Shown: in pieces, positions 1 through 8,414 of the stretch | How positions within the stretch are numbered: the stretch's first letter is position 1 | How the letters are laid out: every line of letters starts with the position of its first letter | Source of the DNA: Bacteroidia bacterium | GTDB lineage: Bacteria > Bacteroidota > Bacteroidia > Bacteroidales > Azobacteroidaceae | Assembly: GCA_025996895.1 (NCBI GenBank) | Contig: BNTW01000007.1 | Coordinates: forward strand, 1-57,234 | DNA length: 57,234 nucleotides | Direction of reading: 5' to 3' | Notes under the pieces: generated by a model | Databases searched by the model: none | What the model saw: only the letters and a program-made list of their open reading frames with translations | What the model was told of the DNA's origin: nothing | Translations under genes and position numbers: made by a program

Positions 1-467
1 TGATAATCGTAACTGCAGCCATTACCGTACGACAGCGGATAGAAACCTGCAATCAACGGCTGGGTATAATGCAGCAGCGTTGTCGGGTTTTCGTGTCCCA
101 GCACCCACAAGCGGTTGCCGGTTAGATAGTAGTAATACATTGTATTGTGTTCCGCACCAATCAACAGGCTGCCGCCGGCAAGGTTTTGCTGCAGGATTGT
201 ATCCAAGCCCATAATGTAAAACGAATCTTTAATCAGTTCGGGTGAAGAATAGGACAGGGTATATTCTTCATTGACGGCCTCCTGCTGTCCGAAGTCCCAC
301 AAAACATTTGCACCGGAACGGCCGGGATCTTTATAATCAACCTGCTGCTTGATAATTTCCTCGCCTGAACGGGGAAGGGTTAATGCGCTCTCCAAAATAT
401 GCTGGGCGGATACCAATGCGGGAATGCACCACTGCAATAATAAATATAATTTCTTTATTGTTTTCAT
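1..467 (-). CDS. Secreted protein of unknown function, cut by the window edge
   Basis: The reading frame is open from an ATG at 467 to the left edge, so only the first 155 or so residues are present. Residues 1-21 form a clear signal peptide (KK near the start, a leucine-rich core, then VSAQ), so the product is exported. The mature part contains NVLWDF and a Tyr-rich stretch (MYYYY) typical of Bacteroidetes surface proteins that I cannot assign to a family. It begins 39 bases after the stop of the YD/RHS-like gene on the same strand, so the two are probably co-transcribed and may act together at the cell surface. A C-terminal sorting domain, if any, would lie outside the window. Confidence 0.8.
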   Translation of the reverse strand, partial: MKTIKKLYLLLQWCIPALVSAQHILESALTLPRSGEEIIKQQVDYKDPGRSGANVLWDFGQQEAVNEEYTLSYSSPELIKDSFYIMGLDTILQQNLAGGSLLIGAEHNTMYYYYLTGNRLWVLGHENPTTLLHYTQPLIAGFYPLSYGNGCSYDY

Positions 468-490
468 TTTGTTTATTTTTTGTTTTTAAT

Positions 491-513
491 TCTCCACTCT
501 CAATTCTCAATTC
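491..513. repeat. TCTCCACTCTCAA-type short repeat at the 3' end of the YD/RHS-like gene
   Basis: An imperfect tandem of CTC-rich units spans the TGA stop of the YD/RHS-like gene (507-509) and the spacer before the next gene. The 13-mer TCTCCACTCTCAA at 491-503 also occurs at 30742-30754 inside feoB, so this is a dispersed repeat type in the genome. Confidence 0.7.
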
Positions 514-3500
514 TTATAATGGTATTCGTAGTTTTCAACCTTCTTGCCGTTCTCATCCTTGATAGTTTGCAGACGGCCGAAAGCGTCGTACTCATAATAA
601 GTTGTAACGCCTGCTGGTGAAGTTACCTCGACAATGCCTATCAACGGCGAATACTTGTAGGTCGTGATATGGGCATTGGCAAGCATACTTACTGTCCGCA
701 ACTGATCCAATTTTGCCTTATCCGGATCGGCATCGGTCGATAAAGCGATTATCGAAGTCAAACCTACCGTAGCCAATGCTGCATTCACCGTAGTATAATC
801 CGAGTTTCGGATTTCGGCTACCGGATACAGTCCTTTGTAACTCCACAAATAGATAATATTGCCGGTATTATCCTTATTGATAGTGTTGGGGTTGCCGAAA
901 GTATCGTATTTGTCGAAAGTAATCCGTGTTTCAATCGCATTGTTTCCTGTCTGCACCTGAAACGACGACGGCGTGAAAACATTGGTATAAGGCTGCGAAT
1001 AATTGGTTTTTTGCTTAGTGATACTGCCGTTATGATCTATTGTTGTTTCGATGACAGGCGTAATGATATTTTTGGAAATCATTTGAGAATAAGGTGTTGT
1101 CTGCGGAAAATCCGTAACATATTTATATGTTTCCGTCAAATCCTTTGAGGCACTGTCTTTTGTTTTTTTCGACAAAGGCATACCATAAGCGTTATACTCA
1201 TAATTGGTCGTTTTTTGTATAGGCGGAATAACACCCTGCCTATAATCTTCTTCATATTCCTGTTTTATTAATACTTTTCCTTGAATGATGGGATAGAAAT
1301 ACAAAGTTACCTTGTCTTCTATCGTTGGTGGTGGGTTCAAATAATTATATCTAATGTCATCAGAATAAGGAGATTTCATCGTTTTAATACCCCAATATAC
1401 TTTTTGATTCAAGATGGAATAAGTATAACTATTTAATTTGAGTAATTTTTGATTTTTATCGTAAATTTTCAACGATGATAATGTACCGTTTTTAATATTA
1501 GATGTTGTCGGTATTCTTGGCGGCAATAATATCATAGGCATACCCATGTTATCTTGTTCCATCTTGAATACATATTCTATTTTACCTATTTCCCCAGATG
1601 AATTTATTTCCACCACATTTCTATAGCCTACCAAGCTGCCATTGGCGGCAAATGAGTATGGAAAAGTAGGATTAGTATTTAAAGATGTTTTTGTTCCCAA
1701 GTGGTACTCATATTGATCCATACTAAGTTGACGCCAATATTCTGCTTCTGTTCTACTAAGAAAAACAAGTGGAGTTGCTAACACTCCATTTGCGTATTGA
1801 TAATTTTTTTCAATACTTTTATTTGTAATTGGGTCTATTTGGGTAACTTTTTTTACCCTTAATCCACCCACATAATCAGTTGACGCATTTAGAGAATCGT
1901 ACATAACTGTAATTTGTGTCATTGTTCCGCCTAAACTTCCATATTGGGCATAGCCGTTTGGAAAACTTGCAGTCAGACGATATTTGCCGGAACTGAATGT
2001 TTGATTGGTCATACTGCCGGAATACATATAATTATTACTGCTTGTCATCTTATCGGTGCCCCAAAAATATTGCACATTGAAAAAAATCCACTTGTTTCTT
2101 GATGCATCCCATTTGTCGATTATAGCGTACCATCCGTCAATATCCCCATATTCACTTCCAACTGTAGCAGGTATAGTCCCACCAATATTCACGGATCCGT
2201 TGTTACGCCATAACATTACTGAAATATCTACATTTTTCTGTTCATTAAAGGTGAAGATTGTTCTTCCAAAACCATTACCATAATCCTGTGCAGTATAATA
2301 TTTTCGTTCTATACTACTATTATAACTGTTTGAAGTATTTCCATTAGACTCAAATTCAAATGTCGTTTTTCCGCCGGTAGGATAAATTATTTCGGTCAAG
2401 GTAGCTGCCTTTGCACGAGAAGGAACCACATTTCTGTTAGCTTTTGTATAGTTGCTGCCTTTCCCTTGTCCAAATCCAATCGGTAAATTCATAGTCGATG
2501 AATATAGTTCATAACTTGGCAACAACGAAATATTGTCATATCCGTTATAATATCCCCAAAAGTCTTGTGCAAAGGAAGTTTTGGCAGGTAAAGATGTTCC
2601 GTTATAAGAAAAATCATAGGATTCGGATTGAGATTCGTTTATATTGTCTTCGGAAAAAGCAGTCAATTTCAATCGTTTTTTCAAGTAGTTTGCGGGATAA
2701 TTGATATTTGCCGATAAACCAACATTATTAGCAGTAGTAACGTCGTATCCGTAAGATGGCATAGCACCTTCAAAATAATTGTACGAGAAATGAAATATTT
2801 TTACTTTTTTTCCTGAAAGATCTTTTACATAGATTTTATCTAACTTAAGACCGTATGTATCCAAACGTGGACTTTTAACAAATTCAACACTACCGTTAGG
2901 AAATTCAATTTTTTCCAAAAATAATGTGTTTGTAAAAGAATATGCTCGTATTCTGACATTGTCTATCATATCGCCTGATTGAGGAATATTATCAATATAT
3001 TGTGAAACATAATATGCCTCTTCAAATAATGAGGGTATGGATGGATAGTATCCTGCCTGTTTGTAAGAAGGGTTACTGCCTGGGGAATAATCAGGGAAAG
3101 ATGACGCCCAATTATTTTCATTCATTAGTTGCTTGAATGTTTTGTAGTAAAATTTTACCTGTTCGCCATTGGGCGCAATTATTTCGCTTAAATAATAAGC
3201 AGCCGTATTCATTCGCATATTATTGTGTTCAGGACTTGAAACACCCGTTAACGAAAAACTGGCTTCTATATCCTTAAATTTATAGGTAATGCCCTCGGGA
3301 GTAGTAGCAATAATACTGTCAGCCGTATGTACGTTCCCTACATATTGATTGAACTTCACATTGTTACAAGATAAGTCTATTGATTGATTTGTCCAATTTA
3401 TAAATTTACCATGATAATCGCCAATATTGTATATATACAAATCAGGCTCCCCATCAACATCGTGGTCTTGAAGATATGGATACCCTGACGAATAACCCAA

Positions 3501-4007
3501 TTCGACTCTTCGATACACTGATTCTCCATTTAACTTGGGAATTAAATAGTTATCAAACGTTTTGGAAAATATTCCTAAAATACTATATTCATCATAATTT
3601 TCATTTTTCACTTGTTCCGTATAAGGATATAATTGTCCGTAAATCCTGTAATGTGGAAATACGAGATCGTCCAATCCGTTTATCTGATGGCTAATCACTC
3701 CGCCGGCATCCAATGCCCAGCCTAAACCGACCCAACTGGCTTCTTCATTCACCCGAATACCACCGGTGTGATATTTGAGCCTTATCGGAACGGTTACGTT
3801 TTTCAATTTGATTTCATACAGGGGAAAAGATACATCTACTTGTCCGGTGAAATGATTGACAGGAAACTCCACAAACTTGTTTAATGCCGCCACATTCGGG
3901 CTGGAAATAGGAATCGAAGCACGCTGATTCACTGCTTCGGTCGCACTTTGTGCATATATACCTAAAACAGTACACAGCAGACTAACGAATAATAATGTTT
4001 TTCTCAT
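507..4007 (-). CDS. Large secreted YD/RHS-repeat-like protein
   Basis: A 1166-residue exported protein. The start is placed at the ATG that gives a signal peptide (cleavage after about residue 20, IYAQ). A longer frame would begin at 4094 inside the structured leader, which I reject. Residues 55-103 hold the N-terminal module seen in Bacteroidetes RHS-type proteins (GQVDVSFPLYEI, then SWVGLGWALDAGG). The middle is Tyr/Asn-rich beta-repeat sequence, and the C-terminus has YD repeats (YYEYDAFGRLQTI) and ends shortly after. No toxin domain or RHS core with a protease motif is visible, so it is probably a surface or adhesive protein rather than a polymorphic toxin. The decayed gene at 35.1-36.1 kb is a paralogue with the same N-terminal module. 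A structured RNA leader precedes it. Confidence 0.85.
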   Translation of the reverse strand: MRKTLLFVSLLCTVLGIYAQSATEAVNQRASIPISSPNVAALNKFVEFPVNHFTGQVDVSFPLYEIKLKNVTVPIRLKYHTGGIRVNEEASWVGLGWALDAGGVISHQINGLDDLVFPHYRIYGQLYPYTEQVKNENYDEYSILGIFSKTFDNYLIPKLNGESVYRRVELGYSSGYPYLQDHDVDGEPDLYIYNIGDYHGKFINWTNQSIDLSCNNVKFNQYVGNVHTADSIIATTPEGITYKFKDIEASFSLTGVSSPEHNNMRMNTAAYYLSEIIAPNGEQVKFYYKTFKQLMNENNWASSFPDYSPGSNPSYKQAGYYPSIPSLFEEAYYVSQYIDNIPQSGDMIDNVRIRAYSFTNTLFLEKIEFPNGSVEFVKSPRLDTYGLKLDKIYVKDLSGKKVKIFHFSYNYFEGAMPSYGYDVTTANNVGLSANINYPANYLKKRLKLTAFSEDNINESQSESYDFSYNGTSLPAKTSFAQDFWGYYNGYDNISLLPSYELYSSTMNLPIGFGQGKGSNYTKANRNVVPSRAKAATLTEIIYPTGGKTTFEFESNGNTSNSYNSSIERKYYTAQDYGNGFGRTIFTFNEQKNVDISVMLWRNNGSVNIGGTIPATVGSEYGDIDGWYAIIDKWDASRNKWIFFNVQYFWGTDKMTSSNNYMYSGSMTNQTFSSGKYRLTASFPNGYAQYGSLGGTMTQITVMYDSLNASTDYVGGLRVKKVTQIDPITNKSIEKNYQYANGVLATPLVFLSRTEAEYWRQLSMDQYEYHLGTKTSLNTNPTFPYSFAANGSLVGYRNVVEINSSGEIGKIEYVFKMEQDNMGMPMILLPPRIPTTSNIKNGTLSSLKIYDKNQKLLKLNSYTYSILNQKVYWGIKTMKSPYSDDIRYNYLNPPPTIEDKVTLYFYPIIQGKVLIKQEYEEDYRQGVIPPIQKTTNYEYNAYGMPLSKKTKDSASKDLTETYKYVTDFPQTTPYSQMISKNIITPVIETTIDHNGSITKQKTNYSQPYTNVFTPSSFQVQTGNNAIETRITFDKYDTFGNPNTINKDNTGNIIYLWSYKGLYPVAEIRNSDYTTVNAALATVGLTSIIALSTDADPDKAKLDQLRTVSMLANAHITTYKYSPLIGIVEVTSPAGVTTYYEYDAFGRLQTIKDENGKKVENYEYHYKN

Positions 4008-4036
4008 GATAATTACATTTAAATTATTTTTACTAT

Positions 4037-4299
4037 ATACAACAATTGTCCTGCCAAATTGTTTTCGATACACACATAAAAAAAACGCGGACAAAATTCT
4101 TTTTATCTGTGTTTCGAGGCTCTCTACACCTAATGCTCAAATAAACGAATAAAGCCCGCACCTGAACGGTACGAGCGTCTTCGCTTTATTCTTGAGCATT
4201 TCATAATGTAGAGAGCATCGAAACACAAGATAAAAAGCTAAACGCTTTTTCCAAAATGTCTTATAATGTGCGTATCAGCACGCTTCCTTGTCCATAGGC
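4037..4299 (-). ncRNA. Structured leader RNA, copy 1, unknown family
   Basis: Read on the minus strand, this element lies between its own promoter (4323-4353) and the ATG at 4007. Plus-strand coordinates of the paired arms: P1 4067-4076 with 4267-4276; P2 4080-4087 with 4243-4250; then a long hairpin of 4099-4108 with 4228-4237, 4109-4117 with 4218-4226, 4120-4128 with 4207-4215, 4134-4140 with 4192-4198, 4147-4155 with 4183-4191, and a terminal stem 4154-4162 with 4168-4176. Copy 2 at 36191-36454 keeps these pairings, although the weak basal 4099-4108 stem is mostly lost there, while three hairpin arms differ in sequence. Non-Watson-Crick pairs are all G-U in minus-sense RNA. It does not resemble a tRNA, 6S RNA, common riboswitch or retron with a neighbouring reverse transcriptase. 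Confidence 0.85.
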
Positions 4300-4322
4300 A
4301 TGAAAATTTTAATAGTTTTTTG

Positions 4323-4353
4323 CAAATATAGAATTATTAATTGATTCAACCAA
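4323..4353 (-). promoter_or_regulatory. Promoter of structured leader copy 1
   Basis: On the minus strand a TTG (4353-4351) is followed after 20 bases by TATATTTG (4330-4323), matching the Bacteroidetes -33/-7 pattern. It overlaps the 3' end of deoC and would start transcription near 4316, about 17 bases before the conserved start of the leader. The same TATATTTG octamer precedes leader copy 2. Confidence 0.65.
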
Positions 4354-5200
4354 TTGATTTCAAGAGATTTTCCACTAAACTGCTCGCGCCAATCCGAAAA
4401 TATTCCGGTGAAAGCCAGTCATTTCCTAACACTTCTTTTACAATCGTGTAATATTGCACCGCTTCTTGAGTCGTACGAACTCCACCGGAAACTTTAATTC
4501 CGATTTTACGTTTGTGCAATTGATAATATTCTTTGATGGTTTCGCACATCACATAGACCGCTTCGGGAGTTGCACCGGGATACACTTTTCCGGTCGATGT
4601 TTTGAGAAAATCCGCGCCCGAATATATCGAATAAATGGCCGCTTTTTTAATATTTTGAGGCGTTTTCAATAATCCGGTTTCCAAGATTACTTTCAATTTG
4701 GCACCGCGGCAAGCATGCTTGATTTCACCGATTTCTTCGCAGATTTCTTCGATTTCATCGGCAAAAAACGCCCCACAATTAAAAACAATATCAATTTCAT
4801 CGGCACCCAAAGCAACGGCCAAAGACACTTCCGCAATCTTCACCTCAATAAATGTCTGGGAAGAAGGAAATCCGCCGGCCACCGAAGCGATTTTCACACC
4901 GGCCGTCAAAGCCTCTTTCACTGTTTCAACAAAATCAGGATAAACGCAAATAGCCGCCACATTGTCCATGTCCGAGCGCGAACCGTCGAAATCATTGACT
5001 TTTTCAACAAATTTCCAAATGCTTTCCTTGCTATCTTCCGTTCCCAACGAAGTCAAATCAATACACGAATAAATAAACTTCAACACATCAGGCGTATTAT
5101 TTTCCCCGTATTTCCCGATGAATTCGGCTGTTTTTCGTCTTACTTCTTCTTCTTTCAAATTCAAATTGAATTTACGCAATATCTCTTCCTGCTTGCTCAT
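4346..5200 (-). CDS. deoC: Deoxyribose-phosphate aldolase
   Basis: A 284-residue class I aldolase that splits 2-deoxyribose 5-phosphate into glyceraldehyde 3-phosphate and acetaldehyde in deoxynucleoside salvage (cytoplasm). The TIM-barrel motifs are visible: EIDIVFNCGA near residue 137, KVILETG near 170, the Schiff-base lysine in DFLKTSTGK near 200, and the second active-site lysine in GIKVSGGVRT near 236. The length suits the longer Bacteroidetes form. It is the last gene of the minus-strand run beginning at ybeY, and its ATG follows the preceding stop by only two bases. The promoter of the structured leader overlaps its 3' end. Confidence 0.95.
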   Translation of the reverse strand: MSKQEEILRKFNLNLKEEEVRRKTAEFIGKYGENNTPDVLKFIYSCIDLTSLGTEDSKESIWKFVEKVNDFDGSRSDMDNVAAICVYPDFVETVKEALTAGVKIASVAGGFPSSQTFIEVKIAEVSLAVALGADEIDIVFNCGAFFADEIEEICEEIGEIKHACRGAKLKVILETGLLKTPQNIKKAAIYSIYSGADFLKTSTGKVYPGATPEAVYVMCETIKEYYQLHKRKIGIKVSGGVRTTQEAVQYYTIVKEVLGNDWLSPEYFRIGASSLVENLLKSIG

Positions 5201-5202
5201 GA

Positions 5203-5538
5203 TTATTTTAGTTTTTCATTATTTTTATGTCTGTCCTTATCTCTCTCTGTTTTTTTCTGTATATTTTTTTCAAACGCTTCGGTCAAATCCACACCGGTCT
5301 GATTGGCCAAGCAAATCAACACCCATAAAATATCCGCCATTTCATCGGCTAAATCCTTATTCAAATCCGCTTCTTTGAATGATTGGTCGCCATACGTTCG
5401 CGCCATAATCCGCGCCAACTCTCCAACTTCTTCCGTCAAGATAGCCAAATTGGTCAATTCGGAAAAATAACGCACACCATACGTCTTAATCCATTCATCT
5501 ACAAGCATTTGTGCTTCTTTTATTGTCCTGTTTCCCAC
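5203..5538 (-). CDS. MazG-like nucleotide pyrophosphohydrolase
   Basis: A 111-residue all-alpha NTP pyrophosphohydrolase, single-domain type. The metal-binding helices are visible as LTEEVGELAR (EExxE) near residue 29 and DLADEMADILWVL (ExxD) near residue 62. Members hydrolyse (d)NTPs to NMP and PPi, often as house-cleaning enzymes; the substrate cannot be told from sequence. The start is a GTG directly abutting the dtd stop codon, which fits translational coupling. An alternative ATG start 10 codons later is possible. The C-terminal tail is highly charged. Confidence 0.85.
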   Translation of the reverse strand: MGNRTIKEAQMLVDEWIKTYGVRYFSELTNLAILTEEVGELARIMARTYGDQSFKEADLNKDLADEMADILWVLICLANQTGVDLTEAFEKNIQKKTERDKDRHKNNEKLK

Positions 5539-5991
5539 TTATTCTTTCGTTTTTGAATCAATAATAATCGTTACCGGCCCATCGTTCAGCAATTCCACCT
5601 GCATATCCGCGCCAAATTCTCCGGTTTGTACCGGTTTATCCAATATTTCCGACATATCCGCACAAAACCTTTCATACAGTGGAACGGCGATTTCCGGATT
5701 GGCTGCTTTCATATACGACGGACGATTTCCTTTTTTCGTCGAAGCGTATAAAGTAAATTGACTGACACATAAAATTTCACCGTCTATTTCCAAGATAGAA
5801 TCATTCATTATGCCGTTTTCATCGGGAAAAATGCGCAAATTGCTTATCTTTTTGACTAAAAAATCTATATCTTCCTGATTATCAGCAGCTTCAATACCTA
5901 ATAACACCAAAAGCCCCCTTTTAATCGAGGATTTTAGCCTTCCACCGATAGAAACTGACGCGCTTGATACCCGCTGAATAACTACTCTCAT
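5539..5991 (-). CDS. dtd: D-aminoacyl-tRNA deacylase
   Basis: A 150-residue homodimeric proofreading enzyme that removes D-amino acids (and glycine mischarged on tRNA-Ala) from tRNA. Diagnostic motifs are the N-terminal MRVVIQRVSSASV, the catalytic SQFTLYAS near residue 77 and the cross-subunit GPVTIIID near 138; the family usually shows Gly-cisPro in this last motif, which is kept. Its ATG overlaps the uvrC stop by four bases (ATGA), so the two genes are translationally coupled. Length is normal for the family. Confidence 0.95.
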   Translation of the reverse strand: MRVVIQRVSSASVSIGGRLKSSIKRGLLVLLGIEAADNQEDIDFLVKKISNLRIFPDENGIMNDSILEIDGEILCVSQFTLYASTKKGNRPSYMKAANPEIAVPLYERFCADMSEILDKPVQTGEFGADMQVELLNDGPVTIIIDSKTKE

Positions 5992-7826
5992 ACTGAAAAA
6001 TGCTCTTCCAAATTAAGACCTCTATATAGCCAATTTGCGGCACGTTTTCCGATCAATTCGACAATCTCTGCTTTTGGAATGGTTTTAATCCGTGCCACAC
6101 TTTTATATTTTTCCAACAAAAGATCTTTTGATACCACTCCGACACCTTTAAGTCCATCTAATTCCGATTTTAGTAAATCTTTGCCCCGTCGAGATCGATG
6201 TGCTTTTATGCCGAAACGGTGTGCCTCATCGCGTAAATGCTGAATTAATTTCAAGCTTTCCGAATTTTTATTTAAATAAAGCGGAATGGAATCGTTTGGA
6301 AAATAAATTTCTTCCAACCGTTTAGCAATACCGATAATCGGAATTTGTCCATAAATCCCCAAATCTTTCAAAGCATTCACCGCCGCATTTAGCTGTCCCT
6401 TTCCACCGTCGATTATAATTAATTTAGGTAGTTTTAAATGTTCTCTAAGTCGCCTGAAATAACGGCGAAAGACGACTTCATACATAGTACTAAAATCATC
6501 AGGGCCTTCTACGGTCTTTATATTATAATGTCGATAAAGACTCTTAGCCGGTTTTGCATCTTTGAATACGACGCAAGCCGAAACCGGATATGTCCCTTGC
6601 GTATTGGAATTATCAAAACATTCAATCAAAGTAGGCAATTCTTTTAAGTGCAAATCGGTTTTAAGTGTATTGAGGATACGACTGGCACGTTCTTCCGGAT
6701 TTGACCGGTCAATTCGCTTCACTTGATCCGCTTTATATTGCTTTACATTCTTTTCCGACAGAAGCAAAAGTTTTTGCATCTCTCCTCCCACCTCCGGAAC
6801 AGCAATCTTCACTCCCTCCAAATTAATATCCGGTAAAAACGGAACAATGATTTCTTTGGCTTTACTCTCAAAGCGAGATCTCAATTCAACAATTCCCATG
6901 CTCAAAATTTGTTCTTCCGATTCGTCCAAACGCTTTTTATATTCGATGGTACAATTATGAATAATCGAACCGGTAGCAATATACAAATAATTGATAAAAG
7001 CAGATACGCCATTTTGATCGAACGAAAAAACTTCTACATTATCAATACTTGCTTTCGTAACCACCATTTTGGAAGAATAGTGCCGCAATAAGTCGTATTT
7101 ATCCTTCACTGCGGCAGCTTCTTCATATCGCATTTCAGCAGCTAAAACCATCATCTCTTTATTTAATAACTTTAGTACTTCGTTCGATTTTCCGACCAAG
7201 ATTTTTTCAATGGAATTTACGTTTGCATTGTAATTTTCTTCCGTCTGAAATCCTTCACAAGGGCCTAAACATTTCTTCAAATGATATTGCAAACAAACAT
7301 GATATTTCCGGTTATTAATATTTTCCTGCGACAGGGCATAAGAACAAACCCGTATCGGATACAAAGTTGTCACTAATTTAAGCACCGACTTGACACTCGC
7401 AACGGCAGCGTAAGGGCCATAATAATGCGACTTATCTTCTTCGATTTTTTTTCGAGTAAGGAATACACGCGGGAAAGGTTCCTCTTTAAAAACCAACCAG
7501 GGATACGTTTTATCATCTTTCAACATGACATTGTATCTCGGCTTATATTGTTTTATCATATCATTTTCCAGCAAAAAAGATTCTTCTTCCGATCCCACCA
7601 CCAGATAATCGATTTTTCTCATTTTCCGAATCATCAACAGTGATTTAAGAGGCAAGGCTTTTCGATTGTTGAAATAAGAAGCAATCCGTTTTCGGAGATT
7701 TTTAGCTTTCCCGATATAAATAATCACGCCATTTTCGTCGGAATACATATAAACACCCGGATTTTCAGGAATTTCACTCAAAATCCCCGACATGTCAGTA
7801 TCCTTATCTATTGCAATTCCTTTCAT
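5988..7826 (-). CDS. uvrC: UvrABC excinuclease subunit C
   Basis: A 612-residue nucleotide excision repair nuclease that cuts on both sides of a lesion after UvrAB recognition. Domains in order: GIY-YIG nuclease (GVYMYSDENGVIIYIGKAKN, residues 24-43), UVR motif near 205-240, RNase H-like 5' nuclease with IECFDNSNTQG near 402 and IIDGGKGQL near 467, and C-terminal helix-hairpin-helix (LKGVGVVSKDLLLEKY). A cysteine cluster (CSYA...CLQYHLKKCLGPC) lies between the first two parts, as in many UvrC. It is followed by dtd with a four-base overlap and preceded by apt. Confidence 0.97.
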   Translation of the reverse strand: MKGIAIDKDTDMSGILSEIPENPGVYMYSDENGVIIYIGKAKNLRKRIASYFNNRKALPLKSLLMIRKMRKIDYLVVGSEEESFLLENDMIKQYKPRYNVMLKDDKTYPWLVFKEEPFPRVFLTRKKIEEDKSHYYGPYAAVASVKSVLKLVTTLYPIRVCSYALSQENINNRKYHVCLQYHLKKCLGPCEGFQTEENYNANVNSIEKILVGKSNEVLKLLNKEMMVLAAEMRYEEAAAVKDKYDLLRHYSSKMVVTKASIDNVEVFSFDQNGVSAFINYLYIATGSIIHNCTIEYKKRLDESEEQILSMGIVELRSRFESKAKEIIVPFLPDINLEGVKIAVPEVGGEMQKLLLLSEKNVKQYKADQVKRIDRSNPEERASRILNTLKTDLHLKELPTLIECFDNSNTQGTYPVSACVVFKDAKPAKSLYRHYNIKTVEGPDDFSTMYEVVFRRYFRRLREHLKLPKLIIIDGGKGQLNAAVNALKDLGIYGQIPIIGIAKRLEEIYFPNDSIPLYLNKNSESLKLIQHLRDEAHRFGIKAHRSRRGKDLLKSELDGLKGVGVVSKDLLLEKYKSVARIKTIPKAEIVELIGKRAANWLYRGLNLEEHFSV

Positions 7827-7846
7827 AGAGCATCCATTCCCAACTC

Positions 7847-8377
7847 TTATATGTTATATTGTATAATCGATTTAATTTCCATCTCCGGACGAAACAACTT
7901 CCGACCGTTCAAACCGGTTAATTCAATCAAGAAACTCACATAAATCTTTTTCGGATTAAATTTTTCGATTAAATCGACAGCTGCCTTCATTGTTCCGCCG
8001 GTCGCCAATAAATCGTCATGTAGCAACACAACATCATTTTCATTCAATGCGTCGCAATGAATTTGAATTATATCTTTCCCATACTCCTTGTCGTAACAGA
8101 TTTCGTAGGTTTCCGCAGGCAATTTTCCTTGTTTGCGAACAGGAACAAATCCGGCATGCAAACGCTCGGCTAATAATGGCCCCATAATAAACCCGCGCGA
8201 TTCGATCCCCACTACTTTTGTAATCCCTTTGTCTTTGTACATTTCATACAATCCATCGGAAAGCTCTTTCAAAGTTTCCGGATCTTTAAACAATGTAGTA
8301 ACATCTTTGAATTGAATTCCCGGAATCGGAAAATCAGGAACATTACGCACTGCTTTTGTCAATCTCTCTATATTCAT
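7847..8377 (-). CDS. apt: Adenine phosphoribosyltransferase
   Basis: A 176-residue type I phosphoribosyltransferase that converts adenine and PRPP to AMP in purine salvage. The fold is shown by VPDFPIPGIQFKDVTTL at the N-terminus, VGIESRGFIMGP near residue 62, and the PRPP-binding loop VVLLHDDLLATGGT near 119. I start at the ATG at 8377 (MNIERL). A frame continuing to 8407 would translate the parS palindrome into MFHVEQ, which is a common misannotation and is not conserved in the family. It sits between mnmG and uvrC in a co-directional run. Confidence 0.93.
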   Translation of the reverse strand: MNIERLTKAVRNVPDFPIPGIQFKDVTTLFKDPETLKELSDGLYEMYKDKGITKVVGIESRGFIMGPLLAERLHAGFVPVRKQGKLPAETYEICYDKEYGKDIIQIHCDALNENDVVLLHDDLLATGGTMKAAVDLIEKFNPKKIYVSFLIELTGLNGRKLFRPEMEIKSIIQYNI

Positions 8378-8390
8378 AATTTCTTTAAAT

Positions 8391-8406
8391 TGTTCCACGT
8401 GGAACA
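8391..8406. other. parS centromere-like site
   Basis: TGTTCCACGTGGAACA is a perfect 16-bp palindrome matching the conserved ParB-binding consensus TGTTNCACGTGNAACA at every defined position. It lies in the 37-base spacer between mnmG and apt. ParB sites near mnmG and the replication origin are common in bacteria. No parA or parB gene is in the window, so its use is inferred from the motif alone. Confidence 0.85.
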
Positions 8407-8414
8407 TTAATTTA

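Noticed and set aside
4037..4299. Interpretation of the structured element as a retron, integron attC site, group II intron domain or MITE
   Set aside because: No reverse transcriptase, integrase or transposase is near either copy, no target-site duplication is visible, the central arms covary rather than being copied, and G-U wobble points to RNA made with the downstream gene.
8378..8407. N-terminal extension of apt (MFHVEQFKEI)
   Set aside because: It is the translated parS palindrome; the family's N-terminus matches the ATG at 8377.
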